This document shows, piece after piece, positions 22,735 through 29,277 of a stretch of 29,277 bases of DNA (its first letter is position 1; each line of letters starts with the position of its first letter). Made by a program: the position numbers and the translations under genes. A model generated the notes under the pieces. It worked only from the letters and a program-made list of their open reading frames with translations. It did no database searches and was not told where the DNA came from. The DNA is from a virus: the IMG/VR virus record IMGVR_UViG_3300032053_000374, positions 1 to 29,277 of that record; one strand, 5' to 3'.

Positions 22735-24378
22735 ATGAAAAATTTAGTTAATCGAATTGAAAAATTAGAAGATGAGATTGTAAAAAAAGAGAATAAAAAA
22801 CACGAAAAATTTTTCATAAATGAGATGAAAAAAATAGGTATTGAAAAATTAACATATTCCCAATCATCATTAAAAAGATTTATTGACCCTGAAACAATGA
22901 GTGTTCATTATAATAAACACTATAAAGGGTATGTTGAAAAATTAAATTTGGCTTTAGAGAAAGAAAAATTTGGTGATTTAGACTTAGAAAATATTGTTAG
23001 AAGTATTAGTAAATTTAACAAAATCATTAGAAATAATGCAGGTGGAGCATACAATCACGCATTATTTTGGAAGATGTTATCTCCAACAGTTCAAAAACCA
23101 AAAGAATTAGTTTCCCAAAGAATTATTAAAGATTTTGGAAGTTTTCCTGAATTTAAGAAAAAGTTTAATGAAGTTGCTAAAGAAAGATTTGGTTCTGGAT
23201 GGGTTTGGTTAGTAGTCACAAAAAATAATACTTTAAAAGTAATGTCTACACCTAATCAAGATAACCCATTAATGAATGATGTTGAAAATGGTGGATATCC
23301 TATATTAGGACTTGATTTATGGGAACATGCTTATTATTTAAAATATAAAAATAGGAAAGAAGATTATATTAAGAAATTTTGGGATGTGGTAAATTGGTCT
23401 TTTGTGGAAAAACTTTATAAAATGAAATTAGAAACAAAAATAAACGAAGGTACTGTGATTACACAATTGATGTTAGAGTCGGATACCACCATTGCAGAAG
23501 CAATAACATCCTCAACAAAATGTTCTCCTGAAGACGAAAAAATGTTTAGAGATTTACTTTTTCCATCAACACAAAACATTGTTAAATCTAATTTATATAG
23601 AAAATTTAAATTTGAGTATGTTGATGGGTGGACTAAGTTTTTAAAAGGAATGTATCCTGAGAATTGGAGGGGGAAAGATGAGTTGTTTATTGGTCATCTT
23701 GCAGGGCTTTATGAACCTGATAATAAAAGGTCATTGTTAAATAATTTAACATCTTCATATACTGCGTTTTGTGTAATACATAGTGATGTTAATCTTTATT
23801 TAGAAAAAACAAATCAACCAAAAATAGAATATGGTGACAATCCTGAAGAAAATTTAAAACAATTAAATAGGTTTTTTACTACGATGGAAGGGATTAAAAA
23901 TAGACTCTTCAATAAAGAAACCTCCAACACATTTAAAAGTGTTAACAAAATATTAATGAGAACGGATTGTTTTGGTAAAAGAAATGAGGATGCTGCAATG
24001 AAAATAATAAATGAAAATTTAGGAGAAGGAACTTGTGAAATAATTGCGGGCACAGGACTGTCAACTGATATGCAACAAGGATTTGATGCAAAAATGACAA
24101 TTAACAATGAGACAAAAACGGGACAAATAAAACCATTTAAGTCAGAAACTATAGAGAATAATTTAATAAAAATAGGGGGTTCTTCTGGTGCTAAAGATTA
24201 TAAAAAAGTGGACTTACTTATTTTTGTTGACACTAAACAAAGAATAGTTAGAGTGTTTAAAACTAATGACGTATTAACTAAAGGAAATGAATTTAATTTT
24301 CCAATTGTAAATGATGTAATGACATTACAAGGTAGTAAGGATTTAGAATTTATTAACTGTTCTGAATATTTATCATAA
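22735..24378 (+). CDS. Mn-type superoxide dismutase fused to a predicted PD-(D/E)XK nuclease domain
   Basis: A 547-aa protein. Residues about 38-230 are a full Fe/Mn superoxide dismutase: MSVHYNKHYKGYV with ligand H58 and second-shell H62 and Y66, RNNAGGAYNHALFW with ligand H108, FGSGWVWLV, STPNQDNPL, and LGLDLWEHAYYLKYKNR with ligands D194 and H198. All four metal ligands are present. The GG before NH together with Gln in NQDNP matches the manganese type. These enzymes dismute superoxide to O2 and H2O2. Residues about 260-400 are an unrecognised helical region. Residues about 410-515 look like a PD-(D/E)XK nuclease: E418 in RNEDAAMKII, D451 in GFDAKM, QIK at 464-466 and KKVDLLIFVD. The ATG at 22735 is preferred over a TTG two codons upstream. 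It lies between the helicase and the gp13-like neck gene. Confidence 0.85.
   Translation: MKNLVNRIEKLEDEIVKKENKKHEKFFINEMKKIGIEKLTYSQSSLKRFIDPETMSVHYNKHYKGYVEKLNLALEKEKFGDLDLENIVRSISKFNKIIRNNAGGAYNHALFWKMLSPTVQKPKELVSQRIIKDFGSFPEFKKKFNEVAKERFGSGWVWLVVTKNNTLKVMSTPNQDNPLMNDVENGGYPILGLDLWEHAYYLKYKNRKEDYIKKFWDVVNWSFVEKLYKMKLETKINEGTVITQLMLESDTTIAEAITSSTKCSPEDEKMFRDLLFPSTQNIVKSNLYRKFKFEYVDGWTKFLKGMYPENWRGKDELFIGHLAGLYEPDNKRSLLNNLTSSYTAFCVIHSDVNLYLEKTNQPKIEYGDNPEENLKQLNRFFTTMEGIKNRLFNKETSNTFKSVNKILMRTDCFGKRNEDAAMKIINENLGEGTCEIIAGTGLSTDMQQGFDAKMTINNETKTGQIKPFKSETIENNLIKIGGSSGAKDYKKVDLLIFVDTKQRIVRVFKTNDVLTKGNEFNFPIVNDVMTLQGSKDLEFINCSEYLS
24366..24373 (+). promoter_or_regulatory. TATTTAT box before the gp13-like gene
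   Basis: ATATTTAT, overlapping the last codons of the SOD fusion, ends 14 bases before the ATG of the gp13-like gene. It is another instance of the box found before most transcription units here, placed next to a stop codon (24376-24378). The instance is short, so chance occurrence is possible. Confidence 0.3.
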
Positions 24379-24387
24379 AAGAATGAT

Positions 24388-25500
24388 ATGTCAATAATCT
24401 CAGAACCAAATAGAACCAAATTATATAATAGAGTAAAACATTTACTTGGTGCACCATTAAGAAGTGTTGAGCTTGAAGATGAAATGATGGATTCATTACT
24501 TGAATTATCTATTGGTGATTATTCCCAATACATTCAAGATTGGCTAATTGAATCTCAATGGTCATCCTTGCAAAATCTTAATTTAGACGAACAATCATTA
24601 ACTAAGGCTTTTATAACAAGAAGTTTAGATTATGAAACTAGATATAGTTATGCATATTCTAAAATAGTCGGTTTACAGGCTGGAGGTGATTGGGTTTTGA
24701 AAAAAGATTATATTACTTTGCAGATGAAACAACAACTATACGAAATTCCTGCAGGTAGAGAAATTAATGAATTATTATGGTTAACTCCGCCAACAATGAA
24801 CAACGTAATGTTTGACCCGTTCGCTTTTGGTGCGATGGGAGGTCCAGGTCTTGGAGGTACGGGAGGATTTGCTCAATTAGGGTATTCGGGTTCTTATACA
24901 ATGATGCCAGCTTTTGATATGTTATTAAGAATGCAAGAAACAAATATTCAAAGAAGAATTATTGGAGGTGATTTAACATATAGAATTACAGCATTACCTG
25001 ATGGTAAAAAAATGATTCATTTAATGAATACCCCTGGTGGAAAATTTGATTTTGGAAATGCCGCATATCATAATGGAAAACTTTGGTATTGGTATTATGA
25101 TGTTGATGGTAAAGATAGAGATGATTGTTTAAAGAAAAATCCCGATATAGTTAAACTACCTTCCGATGTTCCTCTTGATGAAATATCTTGGGACGAATTA
25201 AATAATCCTGCACAACAATGGGTTAGAAGATGGTTTATCGGTCTTTGTAAAGAAACTTTAGGTAGAGTAAGAGGAAAATATAGTGGTAATCTAAAAACAC
25301 CTGATAGTGAATTAACTATGGATTACACAAGTTTATTAACTGAAGGTAAAGATGAGAGGGATAAACTTAAAGAAGAATTAATGTTACGTCTTGAAAGAAT
25401 GAGACCTGAAAAAATGATGGAAAAAGAGGCCCTTACCGCCGAAAACTTAAATAAGGCAATGAAATATAGAGCATTCCCAAGACAAATATACGTTATATAA
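24388..25500 (+). CDS. gp13: Neck protein (gp13-like)
   Basis: A 370-aa protein resembling T4 gp13 (309 aa), which with gp14 closes the filled head and joins the tail. Pattern: KLYNRVKHLLGAPLRSVELE followed by DEMMDSLLELSIGDYSQYI corresponds to the gp13 N-terminal helix pair ('LG.P...v.i....a...le.al.....'). Later KKDYITLQMKQQLYEIPAGR corresponds to the 'YI.mP' strand, and AQQWVRRWFIGLCKETLGRV then RGKYSGNL then DERDKLKEELMLRLE corresponds to the C-terminal helices ('W..kyg.al.k..wG.nl.kf.g'). A Gly-rich loop (about 145-165) is an insertion. It is on the plus strand, whereas its usual partners gp14 and gp15 are on the minus strand about 4 kb away. The ATG is 9 bases after the SOD fusion stop. 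Confidence 0.72.
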   Translation: MSIISEPNRTKLYNRVKHLLGAPLRSVELEDEMMDSLLELSIGDYSQYIQDWLIESQWSSLQNLNLDEQSLTKAFITRSLDYETRYSYAYSKIVGLQAGGDWVLKKDYITLQMKQQLYEIPAGREINELLWLTPPTMNNVMFDPFAFGAMGGPGLGGTGGFAQLGYSGSYTMMPAFDMLLRMQETNIQRRIIGGDLTYRITALPDGKKMIHLMNTPGGKFDFGNAAYHNGKLWYWYYDVDGKDRDDCLKKNPDIVKLPSDVPLDEISWDELNNPAQQWVRRWFIGLCKETLGRVRGKYSGNLKTPDSELTMDYTSLLTEGKDERDKLKEELMLRLERMRPEKMMEKEALTAENLNKAMKYRAFPRQIYVI

Positions 25501-25503
25501 TTT

Positions 25504-25842
25504 ATGGCGATAGTTAGAAATACCCCTTACGAACGGCTAATACATGGTAAAATTGTTTTTTTATCGGACTCTGCTGTAGTTTCAGATAATAATTTTACCA
25601 CAAAAGGTGAAAACATTGTTATTGTAAAAAATGTTGATAGTTGTACAATACGATTAGACCACACAACTACAGAAAAAATAACAATTAAGGCATTAACTAA
25701 AGTGTTAATAATACCAATACTTGGAATAATTGACGATGAATATGATGAGATATTTATCGACAAGGGTGCCTGTGTTGAATTTGCGTATTGTGCTGGTGGA
25801 TGGTATATTCTTTCAAGTGATGGACTAAAAAGTGTTAATTAA
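25504..25842 (+). CDS. Small beta-rich hypothetical protein
   Basis: A 112-aa protein starting 3 bases after the gp13-like stop, so translated from the same mRNA. I do not recognise a family. It is dominated by alternating hydrophobic residues suggesting beta strands: HGKIVFLSDSAVV, GENIVIVKNVDSC, KALTKVLIIPILG and CVEFAYCAGGWYILSSDG. The ending '(V)EF.......WYILSSDG' is a form often seen in phage structural or fibre-like proteins, where Trp-Tyr-x-hydrophobic strands close a beta sandwich. Three cysteines are present, and no transmembrane or signal segment is seen. It overlaps the 3' end of the convergent polymerase gene by 8 bp. A minor head or neck component is possible from context only. 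Confidence 0.55.
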   Translation: MAIVRNTPYERLIHGKIVFLSDSAVVSDNNFTTKGENIVIVKNVDSCTIRLDHTTTEKITIKALTKVLIIPILGIIDDEYDEIFIDKGACVEFAYCAGGWYILSSDGLKSVN

Positions 25843-28549
25843 TATAATTCTCCCAACCTTCTGAAGCTAAATCATAAATATAGTTAGGGCTTAATCCTCG
25901 TTTTTCCCAATACTTAAGTTCATCTTGTGATATATCCAAAACATCTTCTTGTAACTTATCTTGGTCTCCAACCTCAAAAGGAACACCATTAATTAACTCA
26001 CATTGTTCTTTAGTAAATAGACCTCTATTTTCTGGGTCAGTAACTAATAATAAACCTCTAACAACTTCTTTAAACACAACTAATAAGGGTTCAATTCTTT
26101 TATTAAAAGTTGAGATTGCTCTTGGGATATTATAATCCCCCGTCATTTCAGGATTATTTTCTAATTCCCTTGCATCTAACATATAACAATTTATTTGAAC
26201 CGAATCTCCTTTCTTTTGAACATCTCCATGAGAAGGTTTAAGACCATTGTTAACGTAAAAAATTACATCCCCTAAATTTACATTTAAATTATTTTTAATT
26301 GCTAACTCCATATGTGCCATTCTACTCATAGAACCACCAGCCTTTGTTTTTTGGGTTAATCTTGTTTTATAATCCTCCATACTTAACTTAACCTTGGCTC
26401 TTTGTGCAATCTTTTTTAACGGTATTTTTTTGTCAAAAATTCTTTGTACGTATTCATAATACCACTCAACAAATTCGTGACCATTACCCTCTAATAAAAG
26501 TTTAACTCCTTTATCTAAAAACTCCTCAATATACAATGGTAGTTTTTTAGATTTAATTGTATTACCAGTAAGTTTGACCTTACCCTTTGAATCCATAACC
26601 GCATAATTCTTACGAGCAAGATTAATACATGACGGCCATGTTCCATCGGTATCTAATGCCATCTCACCTCTCATAAATAAATCATTGAACTCGGCAACAT
26701 CGGCATCGTCTCCCATATATTCCTTACCCTCTTTTACCTTCCAATTTAGACCTTTACCGATATAACGCCTACTCTCCCAATCATCAGGTTTTGAGAAGTT
26801 TACACCGTCCGTATCCATCACCAGAGGGATATATCCTCGTTTCATAAAGAACTTAATCATCATACGAAGATACTGTCTTCCAGTACAGGTAATTTGTTCC
26901 CCCATATACATATCACCCCACGCAAATACCTGTGGTGCTGATAATGCTCCGAACATACTATTAATGAATATCTTAATTGGTAATTGCTTTCTATCATATG
27001 ACAATGACTTCTTGGGGTCTTCTTTTTCAAACTGACCTGCTAAGTTTTTATATAAGATACGAGTATCCCTAAAATACTTTAACATTGCTTTCATCCCACC
27101 TGTAACGTCACATTCAGGAAATACATCATGAACAAGCTGAATAGATGGGTATAGAGAACTAAAATCGAGCTTAAGTACATTCCTAGAATATCCAACTCTT
27201 AATAGTCTTGATAAACCCCCAACAAAATCTGTCTTACTTTGTTTCTCAGGAATCGCCAATTTAAACTTATATGACCATGCCAACATTAACATTTTCCATA
27301 AGGTCGCAGTTCCCATCGTTGATACTCTTTCATATGTTGTAGGTATCATTGAGGCAAGTAAGAATGACCCTTGGTTAAATTCCTCATCAACTAACAGAGT
27401 TTCTTCCAAATCATCATCAAGATATCTCTCAACAATATTATCTCCCGTAACCTTAAGATAAACATCAGGAAATTTTTTATCTAAATCATTAAACTCGGGT
27501 TTATCCGCTCGTTTATATTTTCCGTTTTGAATGTTTAACCAATACTCATCTTTGTTTGCATACATTGGACCTATTTCTGTATGGTCAATGTATACACGGT
27601 CAGCAGCTTCGGCATCAATGTATTGAGTTATATATTTCAAACCTGCGGATTTAATACCAGAATTAATTGCTTGTGCTCTTCTTGTGGCATGGATAATATC
27701 TATTATATTATACCCCCACATTGAAACCTGATTAAACTTCTCAACCTCATTGGCCAACTTTAACATACTCTCAGATTGAGAAATATTTTTACCAGGATTT
27801 AAGGTCCTACATATTTTTTTAATATCTAAATTAAGCGCCTTACATCTTTCAAATATCCAAAGCCAATCAAAATTTGCGGAATTATAACCACCAATAATGC
27901 TTGGCTTTAATTGGTCAATAACATTAAAAAATTCTATTAATCCATCTCTTTCTTGTTCTTCTGTAGAACATTCAATAACTCTTTGATAACCTTTATTAGT
28001 CTTCATTCCTATCATGAATATTCGACCATTCTTTGGTTCTAACGCAGTAGTTTCCAAGTCAAATACAAATCTTGTAACATCATTGTATTCTTCATATCCT
28101 TTAAATAATCTTTTTTCTTTTGAAATTAAGTATTGTTCTACTGGAGGTAGAATCAGTATTCTATTTTTTGCAACATCGGACCAAGGGTCTAACCCACCAT
28201 CCCTAAAAAATTGAATTAGTGAACGATATCCCTTTAATGACTTAACCATAAACTTAAGACCTTTTTCTAATCTTTCGTTACCTCTAGTTTCTAGTTTTTC
28301 AATGACAATACCATATTTGGTCATCGCCTCTTTTTGTGTTGACTTCGAGTCTTGGTAAAAATTTAAATTTCTTAAATCTCCTACCCATGCAAATGCTATA
28401 AATGTGTCTCTTTGGATTACTTTACCTGTAGTTGGTATTTCTTTAATCTTATATATACAGTCTTTAACATAGTCAAATTCTACGCATACTATATGTTCTT
28501 CGGGGTCATTTCCTTCTAGAAATGATTTAATTTCTTCTTGACTAATCAT
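25835..28549 (-). CDS. gp43: Family B DNA polymerase with 3'-5' exonuclease (gp43-like)
   Basis: A 904-aa replicative polymerase, close to T4 gp43 (898 aa). Exonuclease motifs: Exo I FVFDLET with D164 and E166; Exo II GYNSANFDWL with D228; Exo III candidate YLDDD with D380. Polymerase motifs: A, LDFSSLYPSI with D462 at 461-470; B, KIFINSMFGA at 526-535; C, LVMDTDG with D579 and D581. The motif C serine usual in YxDTDS is glycine (DTDG), and the aromatic in motif B is Phe rather than Tyr, both tolerable. All catalytic acids are present, so both activities are predicted. Its ATG overlaps the TGA stop of a 22-codon leader ORF (ATGA), and a 7-bp dyad precedes the start by about 30 bases. The 3' end overlaps a convergent gene by 8 bp. 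Confidence 0.95.
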   Translation of the reverse strand: MISQEEIKSFLEGNDPEEHIVCVEFDYVKDCIYKIKEIPTTGKVIQRDTFIAFAWVGDLRNLNFYQDSKSTQKEAMTKYGIVIEKLETRGNERLEKGLKFMVKSLKGYRSLIQFFRDGGLDPWSDVAKNRILILPPVEQYLISKEKRLFKGYEEYNDVTRFVFDLETTALEPKNGRIFMIGMKTNKGYQRVIECSTEEQERDGLIEFFNVIDQLKPSIIGGYNSANFDWLWIFERCKALNLDIKKICRTLNPGKNISQSESMLKLANEVEKFNQVSMWGYNIIDIIHATRRAQAINSGIKSAGLKYITQYIDAEAADRVYIDHTEIGPMYANKDEYWLNIQNGKYKRADKPEFNDLDKKFPDVYLKVTGDNIVERYLDDDLEETLLVDEEFNQGSFLLASMIPTTYERVSTMGTATLWKMLMLAWSYKFKLAIPEKQSKTDFVGGLSRLLRVGYSRNVLKLDFSSLYPSIQLVHDVFPECDVTGGMKAMLKYFRDTRILYKNLAGQFEKEDPKKSLSYDRKQLPIKIFINSMFGALSAPQVFAWGDMYMGEQITCTGRQYLRMMIKFFMKRGYIPLVMDTDGVNFSKPDDWESRRYIGKGLNWKVKEGKEYMGDDADVAEFNDLFMRGEMALDTDGTWPSCINLARKNYAVMDSKGKVKLTGNTIKSKKLPLYIEEFLDKGVKLLLEGNGHEFVEWYYEYVQRIFDKKIPLKKIAQRAKVKLSMEDYKTRLTQKTKAGGSMSRMAHMELAIKNNLNVNLGDVIFYVNNGLKPSHGDVQKKGDSVQINCYMLDARELENNPEMTGDYNIPRAISTFNKRIEPLLVVFKEVVRGLLLVTDPENRGLFTKEQCELINGVPFEVGDQDKLQEDVLDISQDELKYWEKRGLSPNYIYDLASEGWENYIN

Positions 28550-28614
28550 ATTATGTTTACGAGTGGTTTATTAGCTTTCACAACATTGTGAAGTTTACCT
28601 TTCTCATTACTCAT
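28546..28614 (-). CDS. 22-codon leader ORF overlapping the polymerase start (ATGA)
   Basis: ATG at 28614-28612 opens a 22-aa frame, MSNEKGKLHNVVKANKPLVN plus two Ile, ending at TGA 28548-28546, which overlaps the polymerase ATG (28549-28547) as ATGA. Such overlap allows reinitiation coupling. No conserved motif is visible and its ATG overlaps a TATTTAT box, so it may not be transcribed from its start. It is the only frame in the window ending with TGA. Confidence 0.35.
   Translation of the reverse strand: MSNEKGKLHNVVKANKPLVNII
28577..28592 (-). promoter_or_regulatory. Inverted repeat before the polymerase gene (possible translational operator)
   Basis: TTCACAA and TTGTGAA form a perfect 7-bp dyad around two bases, within the leader ORF and about 28 bases upstream of the polymerase start. 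In RNA it folds as a 6-bp stem with a 4-base loop. T4-type gp43 is known to repress its own translation by binding a hairpin near its ribosome site; an analogous role here is inference. Confidence 0.35.
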
Positions 28615-28625
28615 AAATATAATCA
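28614..28625 (-). promoter_or_regulatory. Promoter-like TATTTAT box upstream of the polymerase
   Basis: The minus strand reads GATTATATTTATGAG, containing the ATATTTAT core, about 65 bases upstream of the polymerase ATG. It belongs to the same family of boxes as those before the tail genes, though weaker in its flanks. Confidence 0.35.
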
Positions 28626-28652
28626 ACCAAAACAGATAAGTCAAAATCAATT

Positions 28653-28892
28653 TTATTTTCTCAACAAATCTAATAATTCTTGTTTTTCTTCTTTGGTAAT
28701 TGATTTATATTTTCTCATATCAACAATAACTTTTAATTGTTCAGGAAGAAAAACTCCATTTAATGCGGTTTTAGCTGCCTCACATTCTCTATGAGTCATT
28801 TCAAATGCTTCTTTAACGTTATCAACCCAAGTTTCGGTCTCAACAGATTTAAGGTATTTGTTATCCGTTGTTCTTTGTATTAACTTTATCAT
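28653..28892 (-). CDS. Small hypothetical protein upstream of the polymerase
   Basis: A 79-aa protein not recognised as a known family. It is largely helical and charged: WVDNVKEAFEMTHRECEAAK near residues 22-41, FLPEQLKVIVDMRKY near 48-62, and a basic/acidic end SITKEEKQELLDLLRK. No transmembrane segment. ATG 28892-28890 in an A-rich, Shine-Dalgarno-free leader. It lies upstream of the polymerase on the same strand with a gap that holds the leader ORF, hairpin and box, so the two may be separately regulated. The ORF has normal base composition for this window and the gene end (TAA) fits the others. Confidence 0.55.
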   Translation of the reverse strand: MIKLIQRTTDNKYLKSVETETWVDNVKEAFEMTHRECEAAKTALNGVFLPEQLKVIVDMRKYKSITKEEKQELLDLLRK

Positions 28893-28937
28893 AATATTAT
28901 TTTTTTTTATATAATGTATTTTTATGGGTTACGATTC

Positions 28938-29277
28938 TTAATTAAAAAAATTGAACACTAATCCACCCCAATCGTGATAAGTGTCACCTTGACCTGGGTC
29001 TGAATACATTCTAATACCACTTACTGATGTAATGTTTGTAAATGTTACATCAATATTACCTGGAAAGTATAAATCGGGACTAGGGTCAACATCATAATTT
29101 GGGTTATTTAATGTATATGACCATACTGTAACCCAATTATCAATTGAGTCGTCATATAAATCTATTGAGAGGTCGGAAGATTCGTAATCAGAGTGAACGT
29201 GTGCGGTTGCATTACCACATTTACTTATTGTAAGTCTAGTCACATTTGAGATTGTTGGTATTACAATATCGTAAGTG
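28938..29277 (-). CDS. C-terminal part of an unknown beta-rich protein, cut by right edge
   Basis: The frame is open from the right edge to TAA at 28938-28940, giving 112 codons of a longer protein whose start lies outside the window. A GTG at 29243 could be mistaken for a start, but the frame continues upstream of it. The sequence alternates hydrophobic and polar residues (IPTISNVTRLTISK, then HVHSDYESSDLSIDLYDD, then NWVTVWSYTLNN, then YFPGNIDVTFTNITSVSGIR), typical of a beta sandwich with Asn/Thr/Ser-rich loops. It ends WGGLVFNFFN. Such folds are common in phage tail-fibre or receptor-binding proteins and carbohydrate-binding modules; no family is identified, so the fibre idea is inference. 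It is on the same strand as the polymerase. Confidence 0.6.
   Translation of the reverse strand, partial: TYDIVIPTISNVTRLTISKCGNATAHVHSDYESSDLSIDLYDDSIDNWVTVWSYTLNNPNYDVDPSPDLYFPGNIDVTFTNITSVSGIRMYSDPGQGDTYHDWGGLVFNFFN

Noticed and set aside
29241-29243. GTG at 29243 as a true start of the right-edge gene
   Set aside because: The frame remains open upstream to the window edge and the encoded sequence continues in the same beta-rich style, so it is treated as a partial gene.
1-29277. tRNA or rRNA genes, insertion sequences, integrase or attachment sites
   Set aside because: Coding genes fill almost the whole window, and the short gaps, all under 200 bases, show no cloverleaf, transposase or flanking direct repeats.

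Overview
The window is one continuous stretch of an AT-rich, tailed (contractile, T4-type) bacteriophage genome. The hallmark proteins are a gp18-type tail sheath, a gp19-type tail tube, a family B (gp43-type) DNA polymerase, and recognisable neck, sheath-terminator, baseplate and tape-measure proteins. Gene starts have essentially no Shine-Dalgarno sequences and sit in A/T-rich leaders. With the strong AT bias this suggests a Bacteroidota (flavobacteria-like) host, but that is inference. The very large baseplate proteins (1670 aa and more than 1970 aa) and the 1112-aa sheath suggest a large phage. Every annotated gene ends in TAA, and no recoding is needed to keep the ORFs open.

Layout. Minus strand, in transcription order from about 20.9 kb down to 1: a gp14-like neck protein and gp15-like tail terminator (20894-19333); sheath (19043-15705); a HAD-fold phosphatase (15652-14837); tail tube (14723-14235); a gp26/tail-assembly-chaperone-like protein whose reading frame appears to continue, by a +1 frameshift, into a 53-codon extension (14146-13255); tape measure (13222-11273); a 1670-aa baseplate protein with an embedded OmpA-like domain (11237-6225); a LysM/gp53-like protein (6225-5902); and a giant hub-like protein that runs off the left edge (5912-1). 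Plus strand: a small ribbon-helix-helix protein (19175-19336), then a SNF2-family helicase, a manganese-type superoxide dismutase fused to a predicted PD-(D/E)XK nuclease, a gp13-like neck protein and a small beta-rich protein (20943-25842). At the right end, again on the minus strand, are DNA polymerase (28549-25835), a 22-codon leader ORF with a hairpin just upstream of it, a 79-aa unknown, and the C-terminus of an unknown protein cut by the right edge.

How it fits together. The minus-strand block is the tail-building programme: tube, chaperone and tape measure lie in the order seen in most long-tailed phages, followed by the hub and baseplate genes. A recurring box with core [A/G]TATTTAT stands upstream of nearly every transcription unit, often abutting the stop codon of the preceding gene, and looks like a phage promoter family. 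Intrinsic-terminator-like hairpins follow the two highest-copy proteins (sheath and tube). The tube terminator ends two bases before the chaperone start codon, so the chaperone is probably made only from read-through.

The most unusual items are the probable programmed +1 frameshift (GAG_TTT_TTT_CGG), the SOD-nuclease fusion, the promoter-box family, and the hairpin/leader-ORF arrangement before the DNA polymerase. Two of the observations (chaperone frameshift, helicase start) depend on T homopolymers, so read-level checking of those runs matters.
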